Below, in pieces: positions 9,725 to 19,014 of a stretch of 64,000 bases of DNA. The position numbers and the translations under genes were made by a program. The notes below the pieces were generated by a model. That model did no database searches. It saw only the letters and a list, made by a program, of their open reading frames with translations, and had not been told where the DNA came from. Position 1 is the first letter of the stretch. Each line of letters starts with the position of its first letter. The DNA comes from Desulfofustis limnaeus (lineage in GTDB: Bacteria; Desulfobacterota; Desulfobulbia; Desulfobulbales; Desulfocapsaceae). Where the stretch lies: positions 1,674,001-1,738,000 of the forward strand of contig NZ_AP025516.1 in assembly GCF_023169885.1 (NCBI RefSeq), written 5' to 3'.

Positions 9725-10778
9725 AGTCTTTTCCCGTGGAGCCGGCCAATTGACCGCAGGCCGCGGAGATATCGCCGCCCCTGCTGCTCCTGATGAATAC
9801 CGAGTAGTGAGCCGCCCGCAGGATCTCCTGGAAGGCCAGGATCCGTTCGGGAGGTGAGGGGCCATACGGTATCCCGGGACACTCGTTGAAAGCCAGCAGG
9901 TTTATCTTGCAGGGGATGGAGCGTAACATCTTGGCTAGCTTTCGGGCCTCGGCGTCACTGTCGTTGACCCCGTCGAGCAGGAGGTACTCGAACATGATCC
10001 GCTTTCGTTTGCGCATCGGGTAGGTCCGGCAGGCCTCGAGGAGTTGCTCGAGCGGGTAGCGCCGGTTGACCGGCATCAGCCGGTTGCGCGTCTCGTTATC
10101 CACCGCGTGCAGGGAAATGGCCAGATTGACGTTGGTTTTCTCGCCCAGTTCACGCATTTTCGGCACAATTCCGCAGGTTGAGACGGTAATTCTTCGGCTG
10201 GCCAGGTCCAGCCCTTTCTGATCCGTCAAAATCGCCAGGGACGTGAGCAGATGGTCGAAATTGTTCAACGGTTCACCCATCCCCATGAATACCAAGTTGG
10301 TGACCTGACGCGGCCACGGCCAGCTGTCCTCCGGTTGAGCAAGCAGGAAATCGCGAACACTGCAGACCTGGTTGACGATCTCCGACGGTGTCAGGTTGCG
10401 GTTGAAGCCCAAACTGCCCGTGCGGCAAAACGTGCACCCCATGGCACAGCCGACCTGGCAGGAAATGCACAGAGTGTTGCGGTCGTCTTCGGGAATCAGC
10501 ACCGACTCGATGATCGTGTTGTCGACGAGGGAAAAGCCGAATTTCACCGTCCCATCCGTCGATTTTTCAATGACCTGGCGGGTGAACTGTGAGATCGTGG
10601 CATGTTCGGGGAGCAGCTGACGGAAGGATTTCGCCAGGTCGGTCATCTGTGAAAAATCGGTAATGCCGGGACGGTAGAGCCAGGCCATAATCTGCCGGCC
10701 GCGAAAGGCCGGCTGACCGAGTGATACGGCGAAACGTTCGAGACCTGTCCGGTCAAGGTTCTTGACGTCTATCTTCAT
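9714..10778 (-). CDS. rlmN: Dual-specificity 23S rRNA/tRNA adenine-C2 methyltransferase
   Basis: Radical SAM enzyme methylating A2503 of 23S rRNA and A37 of some tRNAs. It has 354 residues. The cluster Cys are C111, C115 and C118 (CAMGCTFC), and the two catalytic Cys correspond to C104 and C341 (in ISAACGQ), with the same 7-residue spacing between C104 and C111 as in E. coli RlmN. GEPLNNFD and SLHAVDNETRNRLMPVNR are further family segments. It sits between a second radical SAM gene (6 bp gap upstream) and the SagB-like gene (11 bp overlap downstream), forming one transcription unit. Confidence 0.96.
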   Translation of the reverse strand: MKIDVKNLDRTGLERFAVSLGQPAFRGRQIMAWLYRPGITDFSQMTDLAKSFRQLLPEHATISQFTRQVIEKSTDGTVKFGFSLVDNTIIESVLIPEDDRNTLCISCQVGCAMGCTFCRTGSLGFNRNLTPSEIVNQVCSVRDFLLAQPEDSWPWPRQVTNLVFMGMGEPLNNFDHLLTSLAILTDQKGLDLASRRITVSTCGIVPKMRELGEKTNVNLAISLHAVDNETRNRLMPVNRRYPLEQLLEACRTYPMRKRKRIMFEYLLLDGVNDSDAEARKLAKMLRSIPCKINLLAFNECPGIPYGPSPPERILAFQEILRAAHYSVFIRSSRGGDISAACGQLAGSTGKDYER

Positions 10779-10784
10779 GTTGTT

Positions 10785-11654
10785 TTAAAGAGCCCGGCGG
10801 TGTTCGGGGACAAGTTGGACGGAGCCGTCCAGTGCCGCCCGGATCATGGTCAGGAGCTTCTCTTTATCACGGGGCAAGCGACCGGACAAGGGCAGATAAT
10901 TAGAGGCATGATTGGCCATGAACTGCATTCGTTCAACCTCGAGGGCGGCGAGCAGCGCTTGCAGCTCCTGGAGCATGGCTGGGGCGTTCGGCAGGTGGAA
11001 CCTGCCGGCAGCGGCGGCCCGGCCCAGTGGGGTGTTGTCGAGAAGCAGCAGGGTGAGGGCGGCGAGCTGATGGGGACGCATTCGATTCACCAGCTCCGCG
11101 GTCAACTGCGCATGCCTGGCTGACCCGGCGACACCGGCCAGGCCAAGAATAATGGTGGCGGAGAGAAACAGCCCGGCAGCCACCACCCGGCGGCCTGATT
11201 CTTCCAGGGAACGTGCCGTCTCCCCTTTGGCGACGGCGGCCAGCACCGCGTCGTCACCGCTTTCGAGCCCGAGGTACACCCGATCAAGGCCGAGCTGTCG
11301 GAGACGCTGCAAATCTTCGTCGCTCTTGGTGCGGATCGACCGGGCGCTGGCATAAAGCGACACCCGGTTCACCCAGGACAAACGCTGCGTGATCCTCTTC
11401 AGGAGCTGTTCCAGATAGTGCTGCGGCAGATGGAGGGCATCGCCATCGGCAAGAAAGACGCGGTGCTGTTTATGGCAGTAACGTGCGGCAAAGTCCAGGT
11501 CGGCATCGATTTCCGCCTCGCTTTTGACCCGGAAGCGCACCTCGCGATAAGCGCCGCAGAAGGTGCAGCGGTTGTGGGGACAGCCGACGCACACCTGCAG
11601 AATGATCGAGTTGGCCTCGCTTGGCGGGCGGATAACGATGCCTTCATAGTGCAT
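10785..11654 (-). CDS. Radical SAM protein (YgiQ/COG1032-like), function unknown
   Basis: A 289-residue radical SAM protein. The cluster motif is in GCPHNRCTFC (C25, C30, C33), a variant with four residues between the first two Cys that is common in a group of small uncharacterised radical SAM enzymes. GLESGDDAVL and SATIILGLAG are the SAM-binding strands. There is no B12 domain and no SPASM extension. It lies 6 bp upstream of rlmN and 17 bp downstream of the serC stop. The substrate is not known; the neighbours suggest no specific pathway. Confidence 0.75.
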   Translation of the reverse strand: MHYEGIVIRPPSEANSIILQVCVGCPHNRCTFCGAYREVRFRVKSEAEIDADLDFAARYCHKQHRVFLADGDALHLPQHYLEQLLKRITQRLSWVNRVSLYASARSIRTKSDEDLQRLRQLGLDRVYLGLESGDDAVLAAVAKGETARSLEESGRRVVAAGLFLSATIILGLAGVAGSARHAQLTAELVNRMRPHQLAALTLLLLDNTPLGRAAAAGRFHLPNAPAMLQELQALLAALEVERMQFMANHASNYLPLSGRLPRDKEKLLTMIRAALDGSVQLVPEHRRAL

Positions 11655-11671
11655 ATGCGAACAGTCGGCTG

Positions 11672-12757
11672 TCAGGCCGGGTTTTCCCGTTCAAAGCGCT
11701 GCATGAAAGCCACCAGATGCCGGACGCCTTCCACCGGAAACGCATTGTAGATGGAGGCGCGACAGCCGCCGACGGATCGATGCCCCTTCAGGCCGATCAT
11801 TTTCTGTTTGGCCGCAGCAGCGACAAATTTGGCTTCCAGTTCGGCTGTCGGCAGATTGAAGGCGACGTTCATTCGGGAACGGGACGAGGGTTCGGCATGT
11901 CCCCGATAATAATCGCCGCTGTCGATCATCTCGTAGATCAGTCGGGCTTTTTCCTCGTTACGTTGTTCAATCGCCTCGACCCCTCCCTGAGCCTTGACCC
12001 ATTTGAGCACTTCTCCCACCAGGTAGACGGCGAAACAGGGCGGGGTGTTATACATGGATTGCTTGTCTGCGTGGGTTTTGTAACGAAGCATGGTCGGCAC
12101 CGAGTCAGCAACCCGGTCGAGCAGGTCGTCACGGACGATGACGATGGTTACGCCGGCCGGACCAAGGTTTTTCTGAGCGCCGGCAAAGATCAGACCGAAG
12201 CGCTCAACGGGGATGCGGCGGGAAAGAATATCCGAGGACATGTCGGCCACCAGCATCACGTCCGTTTCCGGAAATGAGGAGAACTGGGTACCGAAAATGG
12301 TGTTGTTCGACACCAGGTAAAGATATTGACAGCCATGGGCAACGGTGTAGTCGGTCGGTTCGGGAAGCCGACGGAAGTTGTCCGCTTCACCGCTGAAGGG
12401 GACGTCTACGGTGCCGAATCGACGTGCTTCCTTGATAGCCTTGGCGGACCAGGTTCCGGTGTTGAGGTAGCAGGCGGTGGTCCCGGGAGCGAGCAGGTTC
12501 ATCGGTACCATGAAAAACTGGCTGGAGGCGCCGCCTTGCAGGAACAGGATCCGATAGTTGTTCGGAATACCGAGCAATTCCCGAAACAACGACTCCGTCT
12601 GCTCGGCAATTGCCATGAATTCCTTGGATCGATGACTCATCTCCATGATACCGAGCCCCAGCCCCTGGTAATCGAGGATATCCCGGGCGGCTTGCTGCAA
12701 GGCAGGCACGGGGAGGGTGCCGGGACCGGCGTTGAAATTGAAGGCTCTGTCTGTCAT
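11672..12757 (-). CDS. serC: Phosphoserine aminotransferase
   Basis: PLP enzyme converting 3-phosphohydroxypyruvate and glutamate to phosphoserine and 2-oxoglutarate, with a side role in pyridoxal phosphate synthesis. The 361 residues start NFNAGPGTLP, contain MSHRSKEF and the PLP lysine segment FAGAQKNLGPAG, and end with SVGGCRASIYNA, all SerC hallmarks. The ATG at 12757 was preferred over an upstream start at 12781 because AAGGAG lies 7 bp before it. Its 2-oxoglutarate product links it to the nearby Kor enzyme only in a general way. Confidence 0.96.
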   Translation of the reverse strand: MTDRAFNFNAGPGTLPVPALQQAARDILDYQGLGLGIMEMSHRSKEFMAIAEQTESLFRELLGIPNNYRILFLQGGASSQFFMVPMNLLAPGTTACYLNTGTWSAKAIKEARRFGTVDVPFSGEADNFRRLPEPTDYTVAHGCQYLYLVSNNTIFGTQFSSFPETDVMLVADMSSDILSRRIPVERFGLIFAGAQKNLGPAGVTIVIVRDDLLDRVADSVPTMLRYKTHADKQSMYNTPPCFAVYLVGEVLKWVKAQGGVEAIEQRNEEKARLIYEMIDSGDYYRGHAEPSSRSRMNVAFNLPTAELEAKFVAAAAKQKMIGLKGHRSVGGCRASIYNAFPVEGVRHLVAFMQRFERENPA

Positions 12758-12792
12758 GGTGTTCTCCTTCGTCGTAAACAAGCGATCAGCGT

Positions 12793-13296
12793 TCAGGTGT
12801 GTCGTTGATTGCTCTGATGGTGGTGAGATTCTGTAGATACTGCCTGTTGCTGGCGCAGCGCCTCATATAATACGATTCCAGCCGTCATTGCAAGATTGAG
12901 GCTGCGGATTCGTGGATTGGCCATGGGAATGGTGAAGCAGAGTTCGTGATACAGATCCCGCACCTGTTGCGGCAGCCCTCTCGATTCCCTGCCAAAGACG
13001 AGGAAATCGCCCGGTCGGTAGCGGGCTTCGGTGTAGAGTCGTTTGGTCTTGGTGGTGAAGAGTTTCAACTTTCTTTCATCCTGGGCGACGAGAAACTCGT
13101 CCAGATTGCGCCAGTGGACGATGGTGACTTGCGGCCAGTAGTCCAGTCCGGCCCGTTTCAGGTGTTTGTCGTCGATTGAGAAACCCAACGGTCCGACCAG
13201 GTGCAGCGCCGTGTTGGTGGCCCCGCAGAGTCTGGCGATCGACCCGGTATTGGGAGGGATTTCCGGTTCCACTAAAACGATGTTGAAAGTCTGCAT
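12793..13296 (-). CDS. trmL: tRNA (cytidine/uridine(34)-2'-O)-methyltransferase
   Basis: SPOUT-class methyltransferase of 167 residues, modifying the wobble ribose of tRNA-Leu isoacceptors. The N-terminal LVEPEIPPNTGSIARLC and C-terminal FGRESRGLP and SLNLAMTAGIVLYEALRQ segments form the knotted SAM-binding site of the TrmL/YibK family. The last 15 residues are His/Gln/Ser rich and look like a non-conserved tail. It is 35 bp upstream of serC on the same strand and divergent from the comEA-like gene. Confidence 0.93.
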   Translation of the reverse strand: MQTFNIVLVEPEIPPNTGSIARLCGATNTALHLVGPLGFSIDDKHLKRAGLDYWPQVTIVHWRNLDEFLVAQDERKLKLFTTKTKRLYTEARYRPGDFLVFGRESRGLPQQVRDLYHELCFTIPMANPRIRSLNLAMTAGIVLYEALRQQQAVSTESHHHQSNQRHT

Positions 13297-13357
13297 GTGC
13301 TGCCGCGCTGCCCGTCCTGCGACTGGTCACCAAGGGAGTAGATATGGTCGTGGTCGC

Positions 13358-13386
13358 TATATACTCTTTCGCCTCGGTTGAAACAA
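13358..13386 (-). promoter_or_regulatory. Putative sigma70 promoter of trmL
   Basis: Read on the minus strand, TTGTTT and TATATA are separated by exactly 17 bp, about 60 bp upstream of the trmL ATG. The sequence lies in the 217-bp divergent region with the comEA-like gene. Confidence 0.45.
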
Positions 13387-13513
13387 GCACTATCGGAAAG
13401 GGTGATTGGCAGGGTGCGGTCATCTGTTGTATGGTTCTGACCATGACAATCACGGTCCGCCGGACCGGTTAGACTGGTGATGTGCCCGGTACCGGGTTTA
13501 TCAGGACGAGTCA

Positions 13514-13921
13514 ATGGAAACCAAACGAGATGCCGGAATTGCCGTGTTGATACTGCTTTCCCTGGTGTTCTTCATCTGGCTGATGTGGTTTCCCATGCCT
13601 CGTGGTGCTGGACAGGGGGCCTCTGCTGAGGCCGTGCTGGTTGTTCACCACCGAAATTTTCTGTTGACCACCGAACCGCTGCCGACGCCGGAGATGGTTT
13701 CGCCCCTTCAGGCTGCCCTGCTGTTGCGCCGGGTGCCGGTGAACCGAGCCGATAGCGAGGTCTTGCAAACGGTTCCGGGAATCGGACCAACACTTGCCGA
13801 GCGCATTGTCGCCGAGCGGCAGCAGGGAGGGCCTTTCACCGGTCTTGAAGATCTGGTACGGGTCCCGGGAATTGGCCGGAAGCGAGCCCAGCTTATGAAA
13901 AACTATGTCCTCTTCGATTGA
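13514..13921 (+). CDS. ComEA-like helix-hairpin-helix protein
   Basis: A 135-residue protein with one N-terminal transmembrane helix (residues 8-27) and a C-terminal pair of helix-hairpin-helix motifs (LQTVPGIGPTLAERIV and LVRVPGIGRKRAQLM). This is the layout of the DNA-receptor ComEA used in natural transformation, with the DNA-binding part outside the inner membrane. Many bacteria carry such proteins without known competence, so a DNA-uptake role is inference. Its last 17 bp overlap miaA in another frame, suggesting cotranscription with miaA and recJ. Confidence 0.8.
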   Translation: METKRDAGIAVLILLSLVFFIWLMWFPMPRGAGQGASAEAVLVVHHRNFLLTTEPLPTPEMVSPLQAALLLRRVPVNRADSEVLQTVPGIGPTLAERIVAERQQGGPFTGLEDLVRVPGIGRKRAQLMKNYVLFD

Positions 13922-14882
13922 TTCAAAGGAAGCCGACGATATAAGGTCTGTAGAAGGTCCGGTTCTCGTTCTGGTGGGTCAGACCGCGATCGGCAAAACG
14001 GAATTGTCGTTGCGCATCGCCCGAACTTTCGGTTGCGAGATCGTCAGCGTCGATTCGATGCAGGTCTACCGCTATATGGATATCGGTACGGCCAAGGTGG
14101 GCGAAAAAGAGCGCCGGGAGATCACCCATCACCTCATCGACATCGTTACCCCCGATCAGCCCTACCACGCCGCCCGTTTCGTCGAAGACGCCCTGCAGGC
14201 CATCGGCCAGATCCAGAGGCGCGGTGCGATCCCCTTGCTCACCGGAGGTACCGGGCTGTATCTACGGGCGCTGCAGGAAGGATTGTTTGTGGGCGGTGAC
14301 TCTGATCCGGTCCTTCGGCGACACTTGCAGGGCCGTGCCGCGCAAGAGGGGAGCGAGGTCCTGTACCGGGAGTTGGCACGTCTTGACCCTGCCCATGCGG
14401 CAAAAGTGCATCCGAACGATTCATCACGAATTGTGCGGGCATTGGAAGTGGTCCAGCTGACCGGTTTGCCCTTTTCAGAGCACCTGCGACGGCAGGGAGC
14501 AGAGGGCAGCGTTCGTTTTGCCAGAATGCTGAAGCTTGGTCTACGTTGCCCTCGAGGTCTTCTGTACGAGCGGATTGACCAGCGTACCAGGGAGATGATT
14601 GAAACCGGCTTGGAGCAAGAAGTGCTCGAGCTTCTTGCCAGAGGTTATGGCGAGGAGCTCAAGCCGATGCAGGCGATCGGTTATCGCCATATGCTCGGAT
14701 ACGTGAGAGGCCGGTGGGACAGGCAGGAAATGGAGCAATGTCTGGCTCGAGACACCAGGCGCTATGCCAAGCGACAAGCCACCTGGTTTCGCAATGATTC
14801 CTCGATTATATGGTTTGCCAGCGGCGAGCATGAGCAGCTGCTCGCCCATATTGGCCGTTGGCTATCCATTCATCAACGCTAG
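13905..14882 (+). CDS. miaA: tRNA dimethylallyltransferase
   Basis: Transfers the dimethylallyl group to N6 of A37 in tRNAs reading UNN codons; MiaB, encoded at 19015, then adds the methylthio group. The 325 residues contain the P-loop GQTAIGKTEL, the SVDSMQVYRYMDIGTAK segment with the catalytic Asp/Thr-type residues, the LTGGTGLYLRALQEG region, and the C-terminal QAIGYRHMLGY and RRYAKRQATWF segments. It starts within the end of the comEA-like gene and ends 22 bp before recJ. Confidence 0.97.
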   Translation: MSSSIDSKEADDIRSVEGPVLVLVGQTAIGKTELSLRIARTFGCEIVSVDSMQVYRYMDIGTAKVGEKERREITHHLIDIVTPDQPYHAARFVEDALQAIGQIQRRGAIPLLTGGTGLYLRALQEGLFVGGDSDPVLRRHLQGRAAQEGSEVLYRELARLDPAHAAKVHPNDSSRIVRALEVVQLTGLPFSEHLRRQGAEGSVRFARMLKLGLRCPRGLLYERIDQRTREMIETGLEQEVLELLARGYGEELKPMQAIGYRHMLGYVRGRWDRQEMEQCLARDTRRYAKRQATWFRNDSSIIWFASGEHEQLLAHIGRWLSIHQR

Positions 14883-14904
14883 AGATCAGGGGCCTCATTT
14901 ACCC

Positions 14905-16587
14905 ATGGCGCAACAACCCAGCATCGCTCTTCATCCAGCTATCCGAGCCTATTTTCAGCAGCGCGGCATGGTCGACGAAGAGGAAATCGCGACTTATCTG
15001 CTACCGACCTTGGCAGAATTGCCTGACCCTTCATTGCTGCACTCGATGCGACAAGCCGTTGCCCTCATTGTTCAAGCGCTTGAAGAGCAGTGGGATATTC
15101 TGGTTTGGGGTGACTATGATGTGGACGGCATAACCGCCACGGCCTTGCTGGTTCACTTCTTCCAGGATCTGGGTGTTGCGGTTCAGCACCATATCCCAAA
15201 CCGTTTGACCGAAGGGTACGGACTCAACAAGCGACGATTGACCTCGCTCGCCGAACAGATGAAAGCTCGGAAGCTGTTGATCACCGTTGATTGCGGTATC
15301 GCCAATCACCTTGAGGTGCATATGGCGAAAAAACTGGGGTTTGAGGTGATCGTGACGGACCATCACAACCTGGCTGGATCTCTTCCGGCGGCGGGGGCGG
15401 TGATCAATCCGAAGCAACGGGACTGCACCTTTCCCGGCAAGGAGTTGGCCGGCGTCGGCGTCGCATTTTATCTGGCCGCAGCGGTTCGATCTAAACTAAA
15501 TAAGCACGGCAATAAAGAATCATCAAAAATAAATTTAAAGTCATTTCTCGATATGGTCAGCATCGGCACCATTGCCGATGTGATGCCGCTGGTGGGAATC
15601 AACCGAGTTCTGGCAAAAGGTGGATTCGAGGTGCTTGGCCAGGGAAGGCGCAAAGGCATTTCGTTTTTGCTGCACGAACTCGGGTTGAACCCCACCCTGA
15701 TGAGCGGTGAAAACGTCTCCTTCCAGATCGCGCCGGTCATCAATGCCGCTGGTCGGCTCGGCCAGCCGGAAGTCGCCCTGGAATTGCTCCTCTGTCAGGA
15801 CGAGGGTTTACTGAAGAGATTGACCGACCAGTTGATCGAGTTGAACACGAAACGCAAGGAGCTGGCGCTGAGGGACCTAGAAAATGCCTTATCTATGGTT
15901 GATAGCTTATCGATAGAAAGGCATAAATGCATAGTCGTAAGTGGTCCTTTCCATGAAGGCATTCTCGGCATTACCGCGGCGCGACTGGTGGAGTTGTTTC
16001 GGGTCCCGGCGCTGGTGTGCACTCAGACGGAGAATGCCGACGGTTTATTGAAAGGATCAGCGCGTGCGCCACTTGGCTTTCATTTGTATGAAGCCATGGA
16101 ACGCTGTCGCTCTTGCCTGCATTCTTTTGGTGGGCACGCAGCCGCTGCCGGTTTTTCCGTCCAGAAAGAGGCGCTTCCCTCGTTGCTCAGAGACTTTGCA
16201 GCTGTTGCCAACGAGGATGGTGTCCGGAACGATCGATTGTCGACTGAGATGAGGCCGCTACCGTTGACGATCGATGAGGCTCTTGACCGCCGGCTTTTGC
16301 ATAACCTTGCGCAACTGGAACCAACCGGGGAAGGGAACCCCAAGCCGATCTTCTATGATGACCGGGTTATGCTTGTCTCCCTCTCCCGATTCGGCAGGGA
16401 CAAGGAGCATTTCCGAGCCTTGGTTCGCGGAAGGTATCAGAACGTGCCGGTCATAGGCTTTGGTCTTGGCGACAAAGCAGCCGATATCGACACGAGTTCC
16501 TCCTGCGTTCTTTCGTACACCCATATGATTGACTCATATAACGGCAAGACCAGCTGGAAGATACGGGCGGAAAACATTTGGCAATAA
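14905..16587 (+). CDS. recJ: Single-stranded-DNA-specific exonuclease RecJ
   Basis: 5'-3' single-strand exonuclease used in recombination and mismatch/base repair. The 560 residues contain the DHH-family motifs WGDYDVDGITAT (about residue 70), VDCGIAN, VTDHHN, and SIGTIADVMPLVG. The DHHA1 part has SFGGHAAAAGFS, followed by a C-terminal OB-like domain. The frame is open back to 14764 inside miaA, but the ATG at 14905 begins the conserved N-terminus and leaves a 22-bp gap after miaA. No terminator is visible after the gene. The long gap to purB follows. Confidence 0.95.
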   Translation: MAQQPSIALHPAIRAYFQQRGMVDEEEIATYLLPTLAELPDPSLLHSMRQAVALIVQALEEQWDILVWGDYDVDGITATALLVHFFQDLGVAVQHHIPNRLTEGYGLNKRRLTSLAEQMKARKLLITVDCGIANHLEVHMAKKLGFEVIVTDHHNLAGSLPAAGAVINPKQRDCTFPGKELAGVGVAFYLAAAVRSKLNKHGNKESSKINLKSFLDMVSIGTIADVMPLVGINRVLAKGGFEVLGQGRRKGISFLLHELGLNPTLMSGENVSFQIAPVINAAGRLGQPEVALELLLCQDEGLLKRLTDQLIELNTKRKELALRDLENALSMVDSLSIERHKCIVVSGPFHEGILGITAARLVELFRVPALVCTQTENADGLLKGSARAPLGFHLYEAMERCRSCLHSFGGHAAAAGFSVQKEALPSLLRDFAAVANEDGVRNDRLSTEMRPLPLTIDEALDRRLLHNLAQLEPTGEGNPKPIFYDDRVMLVSLSRFGRDKEHFRALVRGRYQNVPVIGFGLGDKAADIDTSSSCVLSYTHMIDSYNGKTSWKIRAENIWQ

Positions 16588-16730
16588 CGCCAAACAAAAG
16601 AGAGGAGGCTGATTTTGCGCGAGACGTTTTCTTCTTTCGCCAAACGTTCGCAGCCCGTGTTTTCTCGGCTGGCGACCGAAGAGCGAAAAGGTCCTGTTTT
16701 GCTAGCAGGTTTTGTCGGTTCATCGTGAAC

Positions 16731-16900
16731 GAGCGCACTTTCTCTGAATCACAACGGCAATAGACCCGGCGCAGGGTGTCGCTTCCAAGCACGGCTTTTC
16801 GGTCAGGTTGCCTTTTGGCCACTGCTGACAGACAGGCCATCCGTGGCCTGATGTCAATTGCGGGTGTCCTGTCCGCAACTCTGCAGGTCTACGATGGCGA
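16731..16900 (+). repeat. Two-hairpin intergenic repeat, copy A
   Basis: This 170-bp segment is clearly similar along its length to 35775-35939. Shared blocks include CTGACAGACAGGCCATCC and GTCCTGTCCGCAA. Each copy can form hairpin 1 (here 16826-16856, CAGGCCA/TGGCCTG arms) and hairpin 2 (here TTGCGG at 16858 with CCGCAA at 16873). Differences between copies partly keep the pairing. It lies between recJ and purB, outside genes. Confidence 0.75.
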
Positions 16901-17119
16901 GGTGGTGGACTTTCGTGGATGGATCTGTTTAGCCCCATCGGATGTGACGATCCGCTCTGCCAGTCCTTCGCGAATGCTACCTCCGGCAGGATCGGCAAAC
17001 CCGAGAATCAGCTTTCCAGATTACCGAGTGCATGGTCGGTCGTGCCGAGGGGTGGGCGGATGGTTGGTACCGTTTCGCCTGGATGAGCAACCGGTTATCG
17101 CCATGCACGGTTTATTTTA

Positions 17120-17135
17120 CATAATATACATTATG
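17120..17135. promoter_or_regulatory. Inverted repeat upstream of purB
   Basis: CATAAT and ATTATG are perfect inverted arms separated by 4 bp, about 160 bp upstream of the purB ATG in an AT-rich stretch. This could be an operator or a promoter element; the regulator is unknown. Confidence 0.3.
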
Positions 17136-17292
17136 CGACATTTAAGAATGAGCTAAGAGCATCCTTTTGTTTTTGGCCCAAACGTGGTATGAAACGCTTC
17201 CCGGGGATCAGTTCACCTGCGATGAAAAATTATATTAAATACGTAATAACAAAAAGATAATAGATAAAACTCGAATCCTTCAGGGTCCTGTC

Positions 17293-18735
17293 ATGTACAC
17301 TGTCTATCAAGAACCGTTGGTAAGTCGTTATACCAGTCGTGAAATGCAGTATCTCTTTTCCGAGGAAAAGAAATTCACCACTTGGAGGAAGTGTTGGTTG
17401 GCCCTTGCCGAAGCCCAGTATGAACTTGGCCTGACCGATCTCATTTCAGTCGAAATGCTCGATGAGATGCGTGCCAACCTCGACAATATCGATTACCGAT
17501 TAGCCCAAGAAAAAGAACGAGAGATACGCCACGATGTTATGGCTCACGTTTTTGAGTTCGGTACCAAATGCCCCCGAGCCGAAGGCATCATCCATCTTGG
17601 CGCAACCTCCCAGTTTGTCGTCTGCAATACCGATCTGATGATTCAGAAAGAGGCCATGCAGCTGATCAGAAACGGTTTGCTTACCGTTATCTCACAGCTC
17701 GCTTCCTTCTGTGAGCGTTACAAGGCCCTGCCGACCCTTGGTTACACCCATTATCAACCGGCTCAACCGACGACCGTTGGCAAGCGTAATACCTTGTACC
17801 TGCAAGACGTGCTGCTGGATCTGAAATCTTTGGATCGATTCGTAACCGACATGGCCGCCCGGGGAGCCAAGGGTACCGTCGGCACCCAGGCGACATTTTT
17901 AGAATTATTTCAAGGTGATCATGACAAGGTCCGGAAGCTTGACGAACTGGTTGCCCGAAAACTTGGCTTTACCGGCACCCTGCCGGTCACCGGACAGACC
18001 TATAGCCGCAAACTTGACATCAAACTGATCGAGGTACTGGCCGGGATCGGCGCCACGGCACACAAATTTGCCGTGGATTTGAGACTCCTGTCCAATCTGA
18101 AAGTTCAGGAAGAGCCATTTGCCGAAAAGCAGACGGGCTCTTCGGCCATGGCCTACAAGAGAAACCCCATGCGGTCGGAACGGATGACCGGTCTGGCGCG
18201 GAAGTTGATGGGCTTATGTGCTGATTTTTATGCGACTTACGCCAATCAGTGGTTCGAGCGGACTTTGGATGATTCAGCCATTCGCCGGATGGACATCCCG
18301 CAGGCCTTTCTGTTGACTGACGCTATATTAAAGTTGTTTGTGAACATTTCAGCTAATATGGTTGTTTATCCGAATCAAATAAATAAACATCTCGAAGCTG
18401 AATTGCCCTTCATGACCACCGAGAAAATCCTGATGGAGGCGGTGGCCAGAGGATGTAGTCGTCAAGAAATGCATGAAATCATAAAAGAACACTCGGTTGC
18501 CGCCGGTTACGTCGTCAAGCAGGAAGCACGGGACAATGACCTCCTGGAACGACTGGCCGCCGATGACCGTATCCCCCTCAACCGCAGTGAGCTCGACCGG
18601 TTAACCGGTGACTATGCACAATTCACCGGCCGTGCCGCCAGACAGACGGAAGAATATCTTCAGGAGCATGTCTACCCGTTATTGGCGCAGAACAAAGACT
18701 CCCTGGTGATGATCGATGCCGAATTGTCGGTGTGA
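17293..18735 (+). CDS. purB: Adenylosuccinate lyase
   Basis: Acts twice in purine synthesis, on SAICAR and on adenylosuccinate, releasing fumarate each time. The 480 residues contain the fumarase/aspartase superfamily signature GSSAMAYKRNPMRSE (about residue 286), the THYQPAQPTTVGKR region with the general-acid His, and LGATSQFV. The sequence is of the longer 480-residue type related to eukaryotic and some anaerobe enzymes rather than the 430-residue Bacillus type. It starts a run purB-DUF4911-miaB with gaps of 3 and 45 bp. Confidence 0.95.
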   Translation: MYTVYQEPLVSRYTSREMQYLFSEEKKFTTWRKCWLALAEAQYELGLTDLISVEMLDEMRANLDNIDYRLAQEKEREIRHDVMAHVFEFGTKCPRAEGIIHLGATSQFVVCNTDLMIQKEAMQLIRNGLLTVISQLASFCERYKALPTLGYTHYQPAQPTTVGKRNTLYLQDVLLDLKSLDRFVTDMAARGAKGTVGTQATFLELFQGDHDKVRKLDELVARKLGFTGTLPVTGQTYSRKLDIKLIEVLAGIGATAHKFAVDLRLLSNLKVQEEPFAEKQTGSSAMAYKRNPMRSERMTGLARKLMGLCADFYATYANQWFERTLDDSAIRRMDIPQAFLLTDAILKLFVNISANMVVYPNQINKHLEAELPFMTTEKILMEAVARGCSRQEMHEIIKEHSVAAGYVVKQEARDNDLLERLAADDRIPLNRSELDRLTGDYAQFTGRAARQTEEYLQEHVYPLLAQNKDSLVMIDAELSV

Positions 18736-18738
18736 GCG

Positions 18739-18969
18739 ATGCAGGATCAATCGTCAGCTCGTCTGGTAGAGACCTTTTATCGAATCGAGCCCCAACAATT
18801 CCACTATCTGAAATTCATTCTCGAAGGATATGACAACCTTGGCGTTCTCTCCGCCGTCTCTGCTCGCGCCGGCGTCGTCAGAATCAGATGTTGTCGCGAG
18901 TCGCTGGCCGAGCTTATGGAGCTTATGAGAAGCCTCGCTCCCAATATCAAAAGGCGCCAGTTGACCTGA
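18739..18969 (+). CDS. DUF4911 domain protein
   Basis: A 76-residue protein that resembles the DUF4911 family, small proteins often found in Deltaproteobacteria. It has an N-terminal FYRIEPQQFHYLKFILEGYDNLG segment (here abbreviated to its YRIEP and EGYDNL key parts) and a positively charged end. It has no catalytic motif that I recognise. It begins 3 bp after the purB stop and is followed by miaB, so all three are probably one transcript. Function unknown. Confidence 0.75.
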   Translation: MQDQSSARLVETFYRIEPQQFHYLKFILEGYDNLGVLSAVSARAGVVRIRCCRESLAELMELMRSLAPNIKRRQLT

Positions 18970-19014
18970 ACGACTGCGCTGTCATTTCCCCCTCTCGTGA
19001 CGTACGATAAAATC

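Larger units (their letters stand above)
16588..17292. other. 705-bp intergenic region between recJ and purB
   Basis: No convincing gene was found. Open frames of up to 126 codons exist on both strands but cross the repeat at 16731-16900 and lack ribosome-binding sites or recognisable similarity. The region holds that repeat, a GC-rich stretch to about 17100 that could be decayed coding sequence, and an AT-rich 180 bp before purB with an inverted repeat at 17120-17135 that probably includes the purB promoter. Confidence 0.6.

Noticed and set aside
16720-17156. Frames of 92 and 126 codons across the first two-hairpin repeat
   Set aside because: They cross the repeat in both directions, and similarity to the other copy is at DNA level with hairpins; no start signals.
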